This document shows positions 45,162-54,480 of a DNA stretch of 64,000 nt, piece after piece (the stretch's first letter is position 1; each line of letters starts with the position of its first letter). Location of the stretch: the NCBI GenBank assembly GCA_963667535.2, contig CAXXDU010000002.1, forward strand, positions 2,232,001 through 2,296,000, given 5' to 3'. The position numbers were made by a program, and so were the translations under genes. Under the pieces are notes generated by a model. That model had not been told where the DNA came from, searched no databases, and saw only the letters and a list, made by a program, of their open reading frames with translations. This DNA comes from UBA5614 sp963667535 (GTDB lineage Bacteria > Cloacimonadota > Cloacimonadia > Cloacimonadales > Cloacimonadaceae).

Positions 45162-48100
45162 ATGAGATACTTATTAGTAATCTTTCTTCTGTTAGCTGCA
45201 TGCTGTATTTTTGCAGTTAATGTTGAACAATGCTCAACTTTTGATAACCGAGTAAGCGTAAAGCTTAATCAAATTAAATCTGCACCGGACCTTACAAATA
45301 GTGATCCGAATCTCATGATTTCGTCTCAGACATATGCTCTACCCTACCAACAAGCCAGTCTACAGGTTTATAGTATGCAATGGAGCACTTATAGTAAAAG
45401 CGGAGCTTTTATTAAAACTGATACAGAGTTTAAACAAGATGCAGTATTTATTTCACATACATTCACTTTTCGCGAGATGAACGGGATAACAGTAAATATG
45501 AAGAACCAGATTGAGGACGGTGATAATTATAAAGTTTTAAATAGTGTAGAGTTTGATGTTATCGGGAACAGTCCAATTGTACTTCCTCAATCCGTATCAT
45601 CAGCCTATATAAAATCCTATGAGAAACTGGCAGCCAATTATAATACATCGTATCTGAGAAATCTACCTATAGGCAGACCAAAGTTATTGATTATCAGTCA
45701 CTCTAGTCTCACTCCTTTTTTAGTAAATTTTGTTTCATGGAAAAAATCCAAAGGATATGAAGTCTATGTATTAAATAGCCAGGATGTTGGCACAAATGCA
45801 AATGCTATCAGAGAATCAATCCGCAACCATTATAATCAGTACAAATGTGATTATCTGCTCATACTAGGAGATGTAACAGGCTCTTTCGCAATTCCTACAA
45901 ATGTTTATACCTCACCAACCGGAGATGAGCAGGATGCCGATGACAATTTCTATACTATGTTGACTGGAGATGATTACTTCCCAGAAATGTTAGTAGGTAG
46001 GTTTTCGTTCTCTGATATTAGCCAGTATTTGACACTTACAAATAAAACTATCTTTTATGAGAAAACACCCGATATGATGTATCCAAATTGGATGAAGAGA
46101 GCGTTAGTAGTTGCTGGAAATTACTCTGAAAGCCTCCCGTTTCCTGTTACACCGATTCAGATGTCTCTTTGGTTAAGAGATAAGTTGCTATCAACGGGTT
46201 ACACGCAGGTTGATACCGTATTTTGCGGGACGACATATCCTGGGACACCCGAAATAATAACCTCCATAGAAAACGGAGTTCAGTATATAAGTTACCGGGG
46301 GTGGGGAGCTGCAGATGGATGGCATTACCCCTCTTTTCATAGCGAGAATTTGGAACCTGACGTTATGGATAATGGAGCTAAGATGCCTATAGTCTACTCT
46401 ATTGTTTGTAATACCGGAGATTTTTCAAATTTAGAACAGAATCCATGTTTTGGAGAAAAATGGATGCTGATGGGAACGTTAGAAGTACCAAACGGTTGTG
46501 TTGCGTTTGTTGGTCCTTCTGATTTACATACAAAGACAAACCTTAATAATACAATTTCTACCGGCATCTACTCAAGTATTTTTGACGACGGAGAAAGAAA
46601 TTTCGGTGCATCTGTTTTAGCCGGTAAAATTGAATTGTATAAGAATTATCCTAATAATCTTGCTTCAAACGACTTAGTAGCTTTCTATTTCCATGTATAC
46701 AATATTTTATCAGATCCAACCTTGAATATGTGGATGCTGATTCCCCAGACAATACCTGAATCCGTTATTACAGAAGGGACCAGCTTTTCTCAATCTGATT
46801 CGGATATCCGGATACAGGCTTCATATCTAAACGGAGCTATAGTTACAGGAACAAAAGATAACATAAATTATACTTATACTACTATTCAAAATGGCGCTGC
46901 TGTTTTACCAATTAATCCTGAAGTACCGGGCGTATTAACTGTGACAATCAGCAAGGAAAACTATGTTCCATTAGTTGACACTCTCTCCCCCAGTCTGCCA
47001 CCGAGTATCGGAATTATCAGCAACTCCATGGCTAATCAGTTGATTAATGCAGGTCAGACATATTCTGTTACAATATCTGTTAAAAACTTTTCTACCTCAG
47101 CCCTTAATGGAATAGTAGCAAATTTAAATACAAGCCCTTCTGATTTGTTAACAATTCAAAACCCTAGCCAAACAATCACAAATCTTGCAGCACAGGGTAC
47201 AACGAATTTAACTTATTCCTTTACAGTAAATGGAAATGTGTCAGCACATAAGATAATCAGGTTTGACTTAGCTTTTCCTAATCAAACCTCTCAATCCAGT
47301 TTTGAACTTACCACTGGCGGAGCAGAATTTGCCATTGTCAGCTCTTCCGGAGTTTTAAATATAGGTTCGACAAGTACTATGACTTTTACTGTTAAAAACA
47401 CCGGTACATTTACAATCCAAAATGCAAGTGTTAATGTCCAACCCGTACATACAGCTGCTGTAATTAGCAACCCAACTGCTAACATCGGAAATCTTGATAT
47501 TGGACAAACAGCTAGTTTTCAAATACCGATTACAGTATTAGATGGTTGTTATAATGGAAGAAATATTCCTTTCTATTTCACTTTTTCTAATCCCAGTGCA
47601 TATAATAGCTCTTGCTACTATTCATTAACAGCTGGTAATCCAACTGTATCCGACCCCACAGGTCCGGACCAGTACGGTTATTTTGCATATGGCAGTAATG
47701 ATTTGGCTTACGAGGAGCACCCTGTGTACAATTGGGTCGATATTGACCCCAATAATGGTGGTGAAGGTGATGTACATCTGATTATGGATGACGGTTCGTA
47801 TACAGTCGATTTACCTTTTACATTCAAATATTATGGACGCGATTACAACCAAATGACCATTTGTTCAAATGGTTGGGTGTCATTTGTACCAACCTGGATG
47901 ACTGATTTCAATAACCTATACATTCCTGCTGCTTTGGGTCCGTATGCAATGTTAGCTCCTTATTGGGACGATTTAAAGGGTATGAAAACCGGTGCAGAAA
48001 CTTATAATGACATGCGGATATGTAACTGGTATGATGCAGTCAATACCAGATTTATCGTTGAATGGAATGATGCTTATAGCCAATATACTATTGAATCGCC

Positions 48101-48656
48101 AACTCCATCTCTTGAGAAATTTCAGATAATATTGTATCCAATTAGCAACTCTGATGGAGAAGTTGTATATCAATACCATACAATTGATAATCCTGCTTTA
48201 AGCAGTAATTACTGCACAGTGGGTATTGAAAACCATCTTCAAAACGATGGGTTAACCTATACGTTTGCAAATATATATCCGGTAACCGCAGCTCCACTTC
48301 AAAGCGGATTGGCTGTCAAATTTACTAAAAGCCCGCCGGATAACTATGTTGCAAACGAAGATTATATCCAATCTCTGCTACCCTTTAGTATAAATCAAAA
48401 TACACCTAATCCCTTTAATCCGGAAACCAGCATTTCTTTCAATATGATCAAGAAAGGTAGTGTTAGCTTGGAAATTTACAATCTTAAAGGTCAGAAAATT
48501 CGTACTCTGATAAATACTGACATGGTAAAAGGCCAACATCAGATTGTTTGGAATGGTAAAAATGACTATGGGATGGATTCAGGCAGTGGAGTTTATCTTT
48601 ATAAGATGACCTCAGGCAGTTATTCACAAACAAAGAAAATGATTCTTATGAGATAG
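45162..48656 (+). CDS. Gingipain-like (C25) peptidase with C-terminal sorting tail
   Basis: The 1164-residue protein has a signal peptide (RYLLVIFLLLAACCIFA), a C25 caspase-like domain at about 170-525 (KLLIISHSSL, YLLILGDV, SYRGWGAADGW, YSIVCNTGDF), CARDB-like beta domains at about 620-830, a lectin- or jelly-roll-like region to about 1070, and the tail NTPNPFNPETSISF...QTKKMILMR. Cys416 fits the catalytic position, but the usual catalytic-His motif GHG reads GWG (380-382); His388 is nearby. The tail is the type A sorting domain for type IX secretion. A GGAGG site precedes the ATG. Confidence 0.83.
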   Translation: MRYLLVIFLLLAACCIFAVNVEQCSTFDNRVSVKLNQIKSAPDLTNSDPNLMISSQTYALPYQQASLQVYSMQWSTYSKSGAFIKTDTEFKQDAVFISHTFTFREMNGITVNMKNQIEDGDNYKVLNSVEFDVIGNSPIVLPQSVSSAYIKSYEKLAANYNTSYLRNLPIGRPKLLIISHSSLTPFLVNFVSWKKSKGYEVYVLNSQDVGTNANAIRESIRNHYNQYKCDYLLILGDVTGSFAIPTNVYTSPTGDEQDADDNFYTMLTGDDYFPEMLVGRFSFSDISQYLTLTNKTIFYEKTPDMMYPNWMKRALVVAGNYSESLPFPVTPIQMSLWLRDKLLSTGYTQVDTVFCGTTYPGTPEIITSIENGVQYISYRGWGAADGWHYPSFHSENLEPDVMDNGAKMPIVYSIVCNTGDFSNLEQNPCFGEKWMLMGTLEVPNGCVAFVGPSDLHTKTNLNNTISTGIYSSIFDDGERNFGASVLAGKIELYKNYPNNLASNDLVAFYFHVYNILSDPTLNMWMLIPQTIPESVITEGTSFSQSDSDIRIQASYLNGAIVTGTKDNINYTYTTIQNGAAVLPINPEVPGVLTVTISKENYVPLVDTLSPSLPPSIGIISNSMANQLINAGQTYSVTISVKNFSTSALNGIVANLNTSPSDLLTIQNPSQTITNLAAQGTTNLTYSFTVNGNVSAHKIIRFDLAFPNQTSQSSFELTTGGAEFAIVSSSGVLNIGSTSTMTFTVKNTGTFTIQNASVNVQPVHTAAVISNPTANIGNLDIGQTASFQIPITVLDGCYNGRNIPFYFTFSNPSAYNSSCYYSLTAGNPTVSDPTGPDQYGYFAYGSNDLAYEEHPVYNWVDIDPNNGGEGDVHLIMDDGSYTVDLPFTFKYYGRDYNQMTICSNGWVSFVPTWMTDFNNLYIPAALGPYAMLAPYWDDLKGMKTGAETYNDMRICNWYDAVNTRFIVEWNDAYSQYTIESPTPSLEKFQIILYPISNSDGEVVYQYHTIDNPALSSNYCTVGIENHLQNDGLTYTFANIYPVTAAPLQSGLAVKFTKSPPDNYVANEDYIQSLLPFSINQNTPNPFNPETSISFNMIKKGSVSLEIYNLKGQKIRTLINTDMVKGQHQIVWNGKNDYGMDSGSGVYLYKMTSGSYSQTKKMILMR

Positions 48657-48675
48657 GATACTATTCTATCTCTTT

Positions 48676-48712
48676 AAAGACCCGGTTGATGTTTCAATTG
48701 GGTCTTTTTTTT
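48676..48712 (+). terminator. Rho-independent terminator
   Basis: AAAGACCC / GGGTCTTT arms with an inner GTTGA/TCAAT stem are followed by a run of eight T. It lies about 20 bases after the C25 peptidase stop. Confidence 0.85.
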
Positions 48713-48951
48713 AATTCAGATAAGCAATCATACAACATATTGTACAATAACAATAGACGTTAAGTATTTGCTGAACTTCGTCTATAGTTATGTTCTTCAT
48801 CTGACGATTCTCTAAAATTCTCTATGTCTTGCGTATGTTATAATAGTAATAATCAAGATTGAAAGAATAGATTATAAATACCATGAATATGTTTGAAGAA
48901 TTGAGTCTGGTGTAGTAGAAATGTAATTGTCATTAACTATACTATAGCAGT

Positions 48952-49887
48952 TTATCTATATTCTAAGATTATCCACCCGGAAATTCCGGCAGCAATATAG
49001 ACATAGTCTCCATCGACTGCAATACTGCGAATGGCTGTTTTAAAAGGGAAATTATTTTTTTCAACAATATTCTTGGGATTAGTGATATCAATGATTTTTA
49101 AACCGGAAGCGTTAAGAGCAACGAATAGCTCATCACCACGAGCTTTTATATCATTTATGTCATAAGTAAACCTATATCTGTTTATAATGATAGGATTTTT
49201 TGGATCAGAAATATCAATGGCAATCAATGAACTGTTAGCTCCAACCCATGCAATATTCCTGTTAACACAAAGAATTTTGCCATCTGTAAATTCATAATTT
49301 GTGCCATTACTGCGCGGTTGAACAAGATCGTTAATATCAATGTTCACATAACCAAAGTCATTAAGCGCGTGTACAATCGGATATCTTGCTTCCAAGTCGA
49401 CAATACCCCAATTCTCAGAAAATTTGGATATTGGTTGCGGAAGCACACTTTTGCCGATATCAAATATCTGCAGTCCGTTTTCAGTGCTGGTAGTATATAG
49501 CAGAGAGCCTTCTCTCCTCGCTTTGTCGCATGTAAGTTTCTGGGCAAAATATATCTTCCCGAAAGTGTTTAAAGAGTCTATTTCAGTGATATCATTTGCT
49601 GGTTCATGTGAACAAATAAACACATGATTGTAATCAAGACTCAGAACATCAGTGATGGGATTTGTGGTGATAAATGCTGTCTCTATCTGAGGAGACCATG
49701 GGTTCTTTGTTGAATATATGTATAGGTACCAATCGTTATAAATGTATGCATACTGGTCAACTAGTTTAATATTATTTGCTATAGGAGCTTTTGTTTGTGA
49801 TATAACCCTGATAAACTTATTGTCCAACCCGTATATTGAAAACACGATAGTTAGTATTAACGATATTAGGACAATTCGTTGATTCAT
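48952..49887 (-). CDS. Exported LVIVD-repeat (beta-propeller) protein
   Basis: The 311-residue protein has a signal peptide and at least five LVIVD-type repeats, each with an aromatic-rich strand then a short I-D-I-S-D-P-K-N-P / DITNPKN turn (LIAIDISDPKNPI, GLKIIDITNPKNI). These build a beta-propeller. No catalytic residues are recognisable; a binding or envelope-scaffold role is likely. It is the last gene of a seven-gene operon, 6 bases after the MoxR ATPase gene. Confidence 0.75.
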   Translation of the reverse strand: MNQRIVLISLILTIVFSIYGLDNKFIRVISQTKAPIANNIKLVDQYAYIYNDWYLYIYSTKNPWSPQIETAFITTNPITDVLSLDYNHVFICSHEPANDITEIDSLNTFGKIYFAQKLTCDKARREGSLLYTTSTENGLQIFDIGKSVLPQPISKFSENWGIVDLEARYPIVHALNDFGYVNIDINDLVQPRSNGTNYEFTDGKILCVNRNIAWVGANSSLIAIDISDPKNPIIINRYRFTYDINDIKARGDELFVALNASGLKIIDITNPKNIVEKNNFPFKTAIRSIAVDGDYVYIAAGISGWIILEYR

Positions 49888-49893
49888 AGCAAC

Positions 49894-50871
49894 CTACTTC
49901 TTGTTTAAAAGGTGTTTGATTACATCATTTGACCGTATTCCCTCAGCTTCTGCAGCAAAAGAAACGATTATTCTATGTTGTAAAACAATTTCAGCGATAC
50001 TTATCACATCATCTTCTGAGGGAGAAAATCTGCCCATCAATGCTGCTCTGCTTTTAGCAGCCATTATCAAGAATTGTGATGCTCTTGGACCTGCACCCCA
50101 GTTCACCCATTTTTTTATATAATCGCTTGAATGTAATTCATTAGGTCTGGTCGAACGCACTAAATCAACAGCAAAATTTATTACATGCTCACTAACAGGA
50201 ATAGTACGAATAGATTTTTGTACTTGAATCAATTCAGCTGCATTCATAACCTGGCTTGCTTTTGCATTATTCAGACCGGATGTTTGAGCAACAATCTGCT
50301 TTTCTTCATCTTGTGAAGGATACCCGATATTTATATAAAACATAAATCTATCTAACTGGGCTTCCGGTAATGGATATGTACCTTCCTGTTCAATGGGATT
50401 CTGAGTAGCTAAAACTATGAATGGCAAATCAAGATTCCAGGTTCTGTTTCCATACGTCACCTGATTCTCCTGCATAGCCTGTAACAATGCAGCTTGGGTC
50501 TTGGGTGGAGTTCTATTTATTTCATCGGCTAAAATAATATTAGCAAAAACAGGTCCTTTGATGAAGTCATAAAAACTAGTTTGCTGCTCTGATTTATTGA
50601 GAATCTCAGAGCCTGTGATATCAGAGGGCATTAAATCAGGTGTGAATTGTATCCTGCTAAACTTCAGGTTAAAAGCTTCTGCGATTGTAGAAATCAATAG
50701 AGTTTTTGCTAATCCGGGAACACCTTCAATCAACATATGCCCGTTTGAAAACAAGCCAATTACTATCTCATCAATGACTTTATCCTGTCCAATTATTACT
50801 TTATGGATTTCGGTTATTAATTGCTTACGCTTGTCTTTAAGATTTTCAATTATTGCTAAATTCTCGTCCAT
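49894..50871 (-). CDS. MoxR-family AAA+ ATPase
   Basis: The 325-residue protein shows Walker A EGVPGLAKT, Walker B IILADEINRTPPKTQAALLQAMQE, the ATQNPIEQEGTYPLPEAQLDRF sensor block (first 20 residues of that signature) and a C-terminal lid. MoxR ATPases help activate or assemble extracytoplasmic complexes, commonly with DUF58 and von Willebrand-A proteins; none is next to it here. It starts on the last base of the upstream stop codon with an AAGGAG site. Confidence 0.92.
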   Translation of the reverse strand: MDENLAIIENLKDKRKQLITEIHKVIIGQDKVIDEIVIGLFSNGHMLIEGVPGLAKTLLISTIAEAFNLKFSRIQFTPDLMPSDITGSEILNKSEQQTSFYDFIKGPVFANIILADEINRTPPKTQAALLQAMQENQVTYGNRTWNLDLPFIVLATQNPIEQEGTYPLPEAQLDRFMFYINIGYPSQDEEKQIVAQTSGLNNAKASQVMNAAELIQVQKSIRTIPVSEHVINFAVDLVRSTRPNELHSSDYIKKWVNWGAGPRASQFLIMAAKSRAALMGRFSPSEDDVISIAEIVLQHRIIVSFAAEAEGIRSNDVIKHLLNKK

Positions 50872-51860
50872 TATAACTCCTTCTGAATCTGTTTAACGGA
50901 TTTAATTCCTGCATAACTAAATCCAACTATTCCTAGTGCGGTAATAATACAGGCTGTAAATATATGTGCAAATACCATAATTGCTGATGCTATGTTCTGC
51001 GTCAACCCGAAACCCAGAGAAAACACAATTATCATCATCCATTCATTACTTCCCAGCTGCGCAGGTGGCTGAGGTAAAACATATGAAAGATTAATCAAAG
51101 TATACCCAAAGAGCACTAATAGAAATCCCATTTGACAATTGAAAGCTCTAAAAACAAACAGGAAATATAGCCCATCCAACAAAACACCTATGGCAGTTAA
51201 AAGGACAGAATAAAGCAATATGCTATAATGGTGTTCAAATACATTTAATCCGTTTATAAAGATTTCTATCAAATTGTAAATTTTATGCCTGTACTTGGAA
51301 GGTAGCCAGAAGAACACAACCTGTAAAAGACTTGTAATTTTCTCTTTACTCTTTGCTGCAAAGATTAATACAGAGAAGATTACCACAAACATCAGGATTA
51401 ACAGTAGAATGAGTGTTTTGATGCCAGTGGAAAGATGAAGACTTACAAAAGGTATCAGTAACAATACAAAGAATATACCAATTGTATCGAAGAACTTATC
51501 AATAAAGATTGAAGGTAATATGGATACAGCGCTTATATTCTTAATTTTCTTGATTAAAACTGCTTTGATTAGTTCACCAGCCCGAATGGGTATCAGATAA
51601 TTTATCCAATTACCCGCAGCTGAAACCAGCCATGATTCCTTGAATGATAATGTGACCTGTTTTTTTAATAGAAGATTCCATCTATAGGAACGAATAGCAT
51701 AAGCTAATACGTAAAACAATCCGGCAACAGCTATCAGCTTATAATTCATTCTATGTAATGATTCAAACAAATAACTAAAATCAAATGAAATCAGCCAGAA
51801 TACAATTAAAATTATTCCAATAAAAAGCCCCGTCAGGACTGATATTGTGCTTTTCTTCAT
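50871..51860 (-). CDS. Lysylphosphatidylglycerol synthase-like flippase domain protein
   Basis: The start at 51860 overlaps the upstream stop (ATGA); a longer frame is rejected. The 329-residue protein has about eight membrane helices and the UPF0104/LPG_synthase_TM features AYAIRSYRWNLLLKK, WINYLIPIRAGELIKAVLIKK and a QLGSNEW motif. It lacks the soluble aminoacyltransferase domain of MprF, so only the flippase-like part is present. Family members are often near glycosyl- or lipid-modifying enzymes. Confidence 0.83.
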   Translation of the reverse strand: MKKSTISVLTGLFIGIILIVFWLISFDFSYLFESLHRMNYKLIAVAGLFYVLAYAIRSYRWNLLLKKQVTLSFKESWLVSAAGNWINYLIPIRAGELIKAVLIKKIKNISAVSILPSIFIDKFFDTIGIFFVLLLIPFVSLHLSTGIKTLILLLILMFVVIFSVLIFAAKSKEKITSLLQVVFFWLPSKYRHKIYNLIEIFINGLNVFEHHYSILLYSVLLTAIGVLLDGLYFLFVFRAFNCQMGFLLVLFGYTLINLSYVLPQPPAQLGSNEWMMIIVFSLGFGLTQNIASAIMVFAHIFTACIITALGIVGFSYAGIKSVKQIQKEL

Positions 51861-52705
51861 TGCTCTGTTTTGTTCTCGAATAGGAGCCATATATGATGAG
51901 ACCAAAATTTCTTAAAAAGCATGGGTGCATGTCTCTCCAGAAATGAGTACTTTCTCATTCTCGCAGGAAAAGAGGGATCAGTTCCTTTATAAAAATCAAC
52001 AATACTAACGCTCTTCTTGTTTTTGAATTCTTTCTTTGATAATTTCAATGAAGACAAGTACTTTCCCAGAAACTTTTCTTTGCTCATACCAATGTCTGGC
52101 CACAATGGACAATCAATATAATCTCCGCTGATATACTTCCAGTTCAGACTATGCATAATTCCTTTTATTCTGGCGGGATCAATATTACTCTCATTAAAAA
52201 CTATGTCATGTGGAATATCAGTATTCGCTTTTTGCCATTTATAGCCTAGTCCGGTTTGATTGGGAACACATATCAAAACAACTTTTTTAGTAATTCTGCA
52301 TAATTCCGTAAGATATACTTCCAAATCGTCTACAAACCACAAAGCAGAGAAATTCCAGCTCATATCAAACGATTCATCAGTAAAAGGGAGAATTGCATAA
52401 TCTGAAACATATTGCGTATTGATTTCAGTTTTCATCTCTTTTAAAATGTTGCTGACAAGTTCAGCTCTTTCAGTGTCATTATCAACCAAAGTTACCTTAC
52501 AGCCATATTGATACAAAGCTATTGAGTTTAATCCAGTAATTCCCGTGAACCCGAAAATAGGAGCTTCAACTACTGAACCTATATGATAGTTCTTCATAAT
52601 AAGTAATAATAAATCATTCAGGATAATTCTCTCATAAGAAGAACCTAGTCCCTCATGACCGTCATTAAAATATGCTCTCCAGGTTGCTAATATTGGTAGT
52701 GCCAT
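51857..52705 (-). CDS. Putative SAM-dependent methyltransferase
   Basis: The 282-residue protein has a Rossmann core with VVEAPIFGFTGITGLNSIAL (motif I position), VTLVDNDTERA (strand 2 acid), YAILPFTDESFDMSWNFSALWF and CVPNQTGLGY. Motif I (APIFGFTG) departs from the usual E/DxGxGxG, so binding could be unusual. The tail is basic. It is co-transcribed with an epimerase and an LPG-synthase-like protein, suggesting a lipid or polysaccharide substrate. Confidence 0.6.
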   Translation of the reverse strand: MALPILATWRAYFNDGHEGLGSSYERIILNDLLLLIMKNYHIGSVVEAPIFGFTGITGLNSIALYQYGCKVTLVDNDTERAELVSNILKEMKTEINTQYVSDYAILPFTDESFDMSWNFSALWFVDDLEVYLTELCRITKKVVLICVPNQTGLGYKWQKANTDIPHDIVFNESNIDPARIKGIMHSLNWKYISGDYIDCPLWPDIGMSKEKFLGKYLSSLKLSKKEFKNKKSVSIVDFYKGTDPSFPARMRKYSFLERHAPMLFKKFWSHHIWLLFENKTEQ

Positions 52706-52718
52706 TATATATCTAAAA

Positions 52719-53690
52719 CTATTTTAAGTAATCTGATACTACGATTTTAAAATCAGGAATTGTAAAATGAGAAGGTAAATCTAAAATGTCATAAGAAACA
52801 TTCACCTGATAGAACCAACTGTGGCTAATTAATTCAAATCTACTTGTCCAAAGCTCGTTTTTTAATAGTCTTGAAATCTTCTCCCCCAATACCAGAATGT
52901 TGCTATCTATGGTTAATATTTTCGGGTAGTTTTTGTTGAATATCTGTCTATAGATAAAATTGACCAAATCCCGCATTTGGATTGGTTCGACATCTGCTAT
53001 GTTCAAAGCTATTCCCGATACATCTGATTTAGTTGTAACTAGATTAACTATAGCAGTTGTTATTAAGTCAATATGACAGAGATGTATCCAGATATTTTTG
53101 TTACTTAATAAGAAAACCCGGTTTTTTACCATTTTTACTAACTGATAGGGAAAGCCGAAATCTCCAATTCCATAAGTAATGGATGGCCTGACAATAACTG
53201 CATTCAAACCTTTCATTATCGCTCTGTTGATAACTTTCTCGGCTTGTATCTTTGTATAATGGTAGTAATTATCATCTTTATACGGAGTTTCATTATTAGC
53301 CGGCATTTCATCTGGAATTGCTCCGAATACTCCAACAGATGAACAGAATACTAAGCGAGATTTATTAATCAAAGCATGTTCAACAAATTGTTCTGTAGCA
53401 TTGACATTTGTTTTGTAATACTGTGATCGGGTTGCTTTTCTTCCACCTCTCAATGCGCCAATATGTACGATAACATCAAATACTTGTTTTTCGAGTAAAA
53501 CCTTCAATCCATCAATATCGCTAAGGTCAATATACTCTATCTGAATCTTCCCGATATATTCAGCAATTCTATGCTGAGCAGTGTTTGGACGTACAATTGC
53601 TGTTACAATAAAATTGAACCTGGGATCAACTAACTGTTTTAATACCGCCCGTCCTATCAAACCTGAAATACCGGTTACTAGAATTCTCAT
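52719..53690 (-). CDS. NAD-dependent epimerase/dehydratase (extended SDR)
   Basis: The 323-residue protein has the nucleotide motif GISGLIGRAVLK, a VHIGALRGGRKA block and the catalytic SSVGVFG...YHYTKIQAEKV with Tyr and Lys. It therefore binds NAD(P) and acts on a nucleotide-sugar-like or isoprenoid-like substrate. It shares an operon with a PHP-type phosphatase and a methyltransferase, so an envelope glycan role is the more likely. Confidence 0.8.
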   Translation of the reverse strand: MRILVTGISGLIGRAVLKQLVDPRFNFIVTAIVRPNTAQHRIAEYIGKIQIEYIDLSDIDGLKVLLEKQVFDVIVHIGALRGGRKATRSQYYKTNVNATEQFVEHALINKSRLVFCSSVGVFGAIPDEMPANNETPYKDDNYYHYTKIQAEKVINRAIMKGLNAVIVRPSITYGIGDFGFPYQLVKMVKNRVFLLSNKNIWIHLCHIDLITTAIVNLVTTKSDVSGIALNIADVEPIQMRDLVNFIYRQIFNKNYPKILTIDSNILVLGEKISRLLKNELWTSRFELISHSWFYQVNVSYDILDLPSHFTIPDFKIVVSDYLK

Positions 53691-53702
53691 TTAATCATAG
53701 TC

Positions 53703-54479
53703 CTAAAAGTGGAATATACTTTTTAAGAAGCTGAATTTATTATTCTTATAAAATGTTACATAATCGAAAGGAATTTTTTCATTAACAAGAATAGCTTTGG
53801 GATGTGTTTGCGTTAACAGCATAGCTGTCTGTTCATCAATATGCTCAGCAATTTTACTCCTGGCTTTAAAGAATGATGTGTAATCACCTTTAATATGTTC
53901 GTCTGAACCAAGTAAATGCACCCTACCTTGATTAATCAATTTCCAGGCTGTCTGTTTAACTTTTTCGCCATAACCACCAATCAGACTGGCAGCATTGACC
54001 TGAATATAAATATTGAGTTTTATCAGGTCTTTAACAGTATGTGTTTTCATCATCACCGATACATATCTTTCAGCATGAGCTAATATGGGTCTGTATCCAT
54101 GTCTTAACAGGTCATATACATTTTTGTGAAAGTCGGATGGAAAGCCGTTTAAATCGGTTTCAAAAAGCACGTAGCTTGAATCCGCCAAAGTCAGCTTCTG
54201 AGCTTTCACATCATCTGAGATATTTGGCGTTAAAAAGACTTCCGCTCCTGTATGAATAGTAATCGGAATACCTTGAATTTTTATCTCAGCTTCGAGCTCA
54301 CGAAATCTTGCCATATAATTTTCGTACTTAAACTGATAATGACCTTTCATATAATGGCTTGTACATATAACAGATTTTATACCACCCTCTGACATCTGCT
54401 TCAGAACAACTATTGAACTCTCGATACTCTTTGAGCCATCATCTACATTTGGTATTAAATGAGCGTGACAATCAATCAT
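53703..54479 (-). CDS. CpsB/YwqE-like PHP-type protein-tyrosine phosphatase
   Basis: The 258-residue protein begins MIDCHAHLIPNVDDGSKS, the mark of the CpsB/Wzb-PHP group, with further TSHYMKGHY, GAEVFLTPN, ILAHAERY and LLGSDEHIKG. These Mn-dependent enzymes dephosphorylate the tyrosine kinases that control capsule or exopolysaccharide export. No cognate kinase is in the window. It starts 1 base after the prenyl synthase-like stop. Confidence 0.87.
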   Translation of the reverse strand: MIDCHAHLIPNVDDGSKSIESSIVVLKQMSEGGIKSVICTSHYMKGHYQFKYENYMARFRELEAEIKIQGIPITIHTGAEVFLTPNISDDVKAQKLTLADSSYVLFETDLNGFPSDFHKNVYDLLRHGYRPILAHAERYVSVMMKTHTVKDLIKLNIYIQVNAASLIGGYGEKVKQTAWKLINQGRVHLLGSDEHIKGDYTSFFKARSKIAEHIDEQTAMLLTQTHPKAILVNEKIPFDYVTFYKNNKFSFLKSIFHF

Positions 54480-54480
54480 A

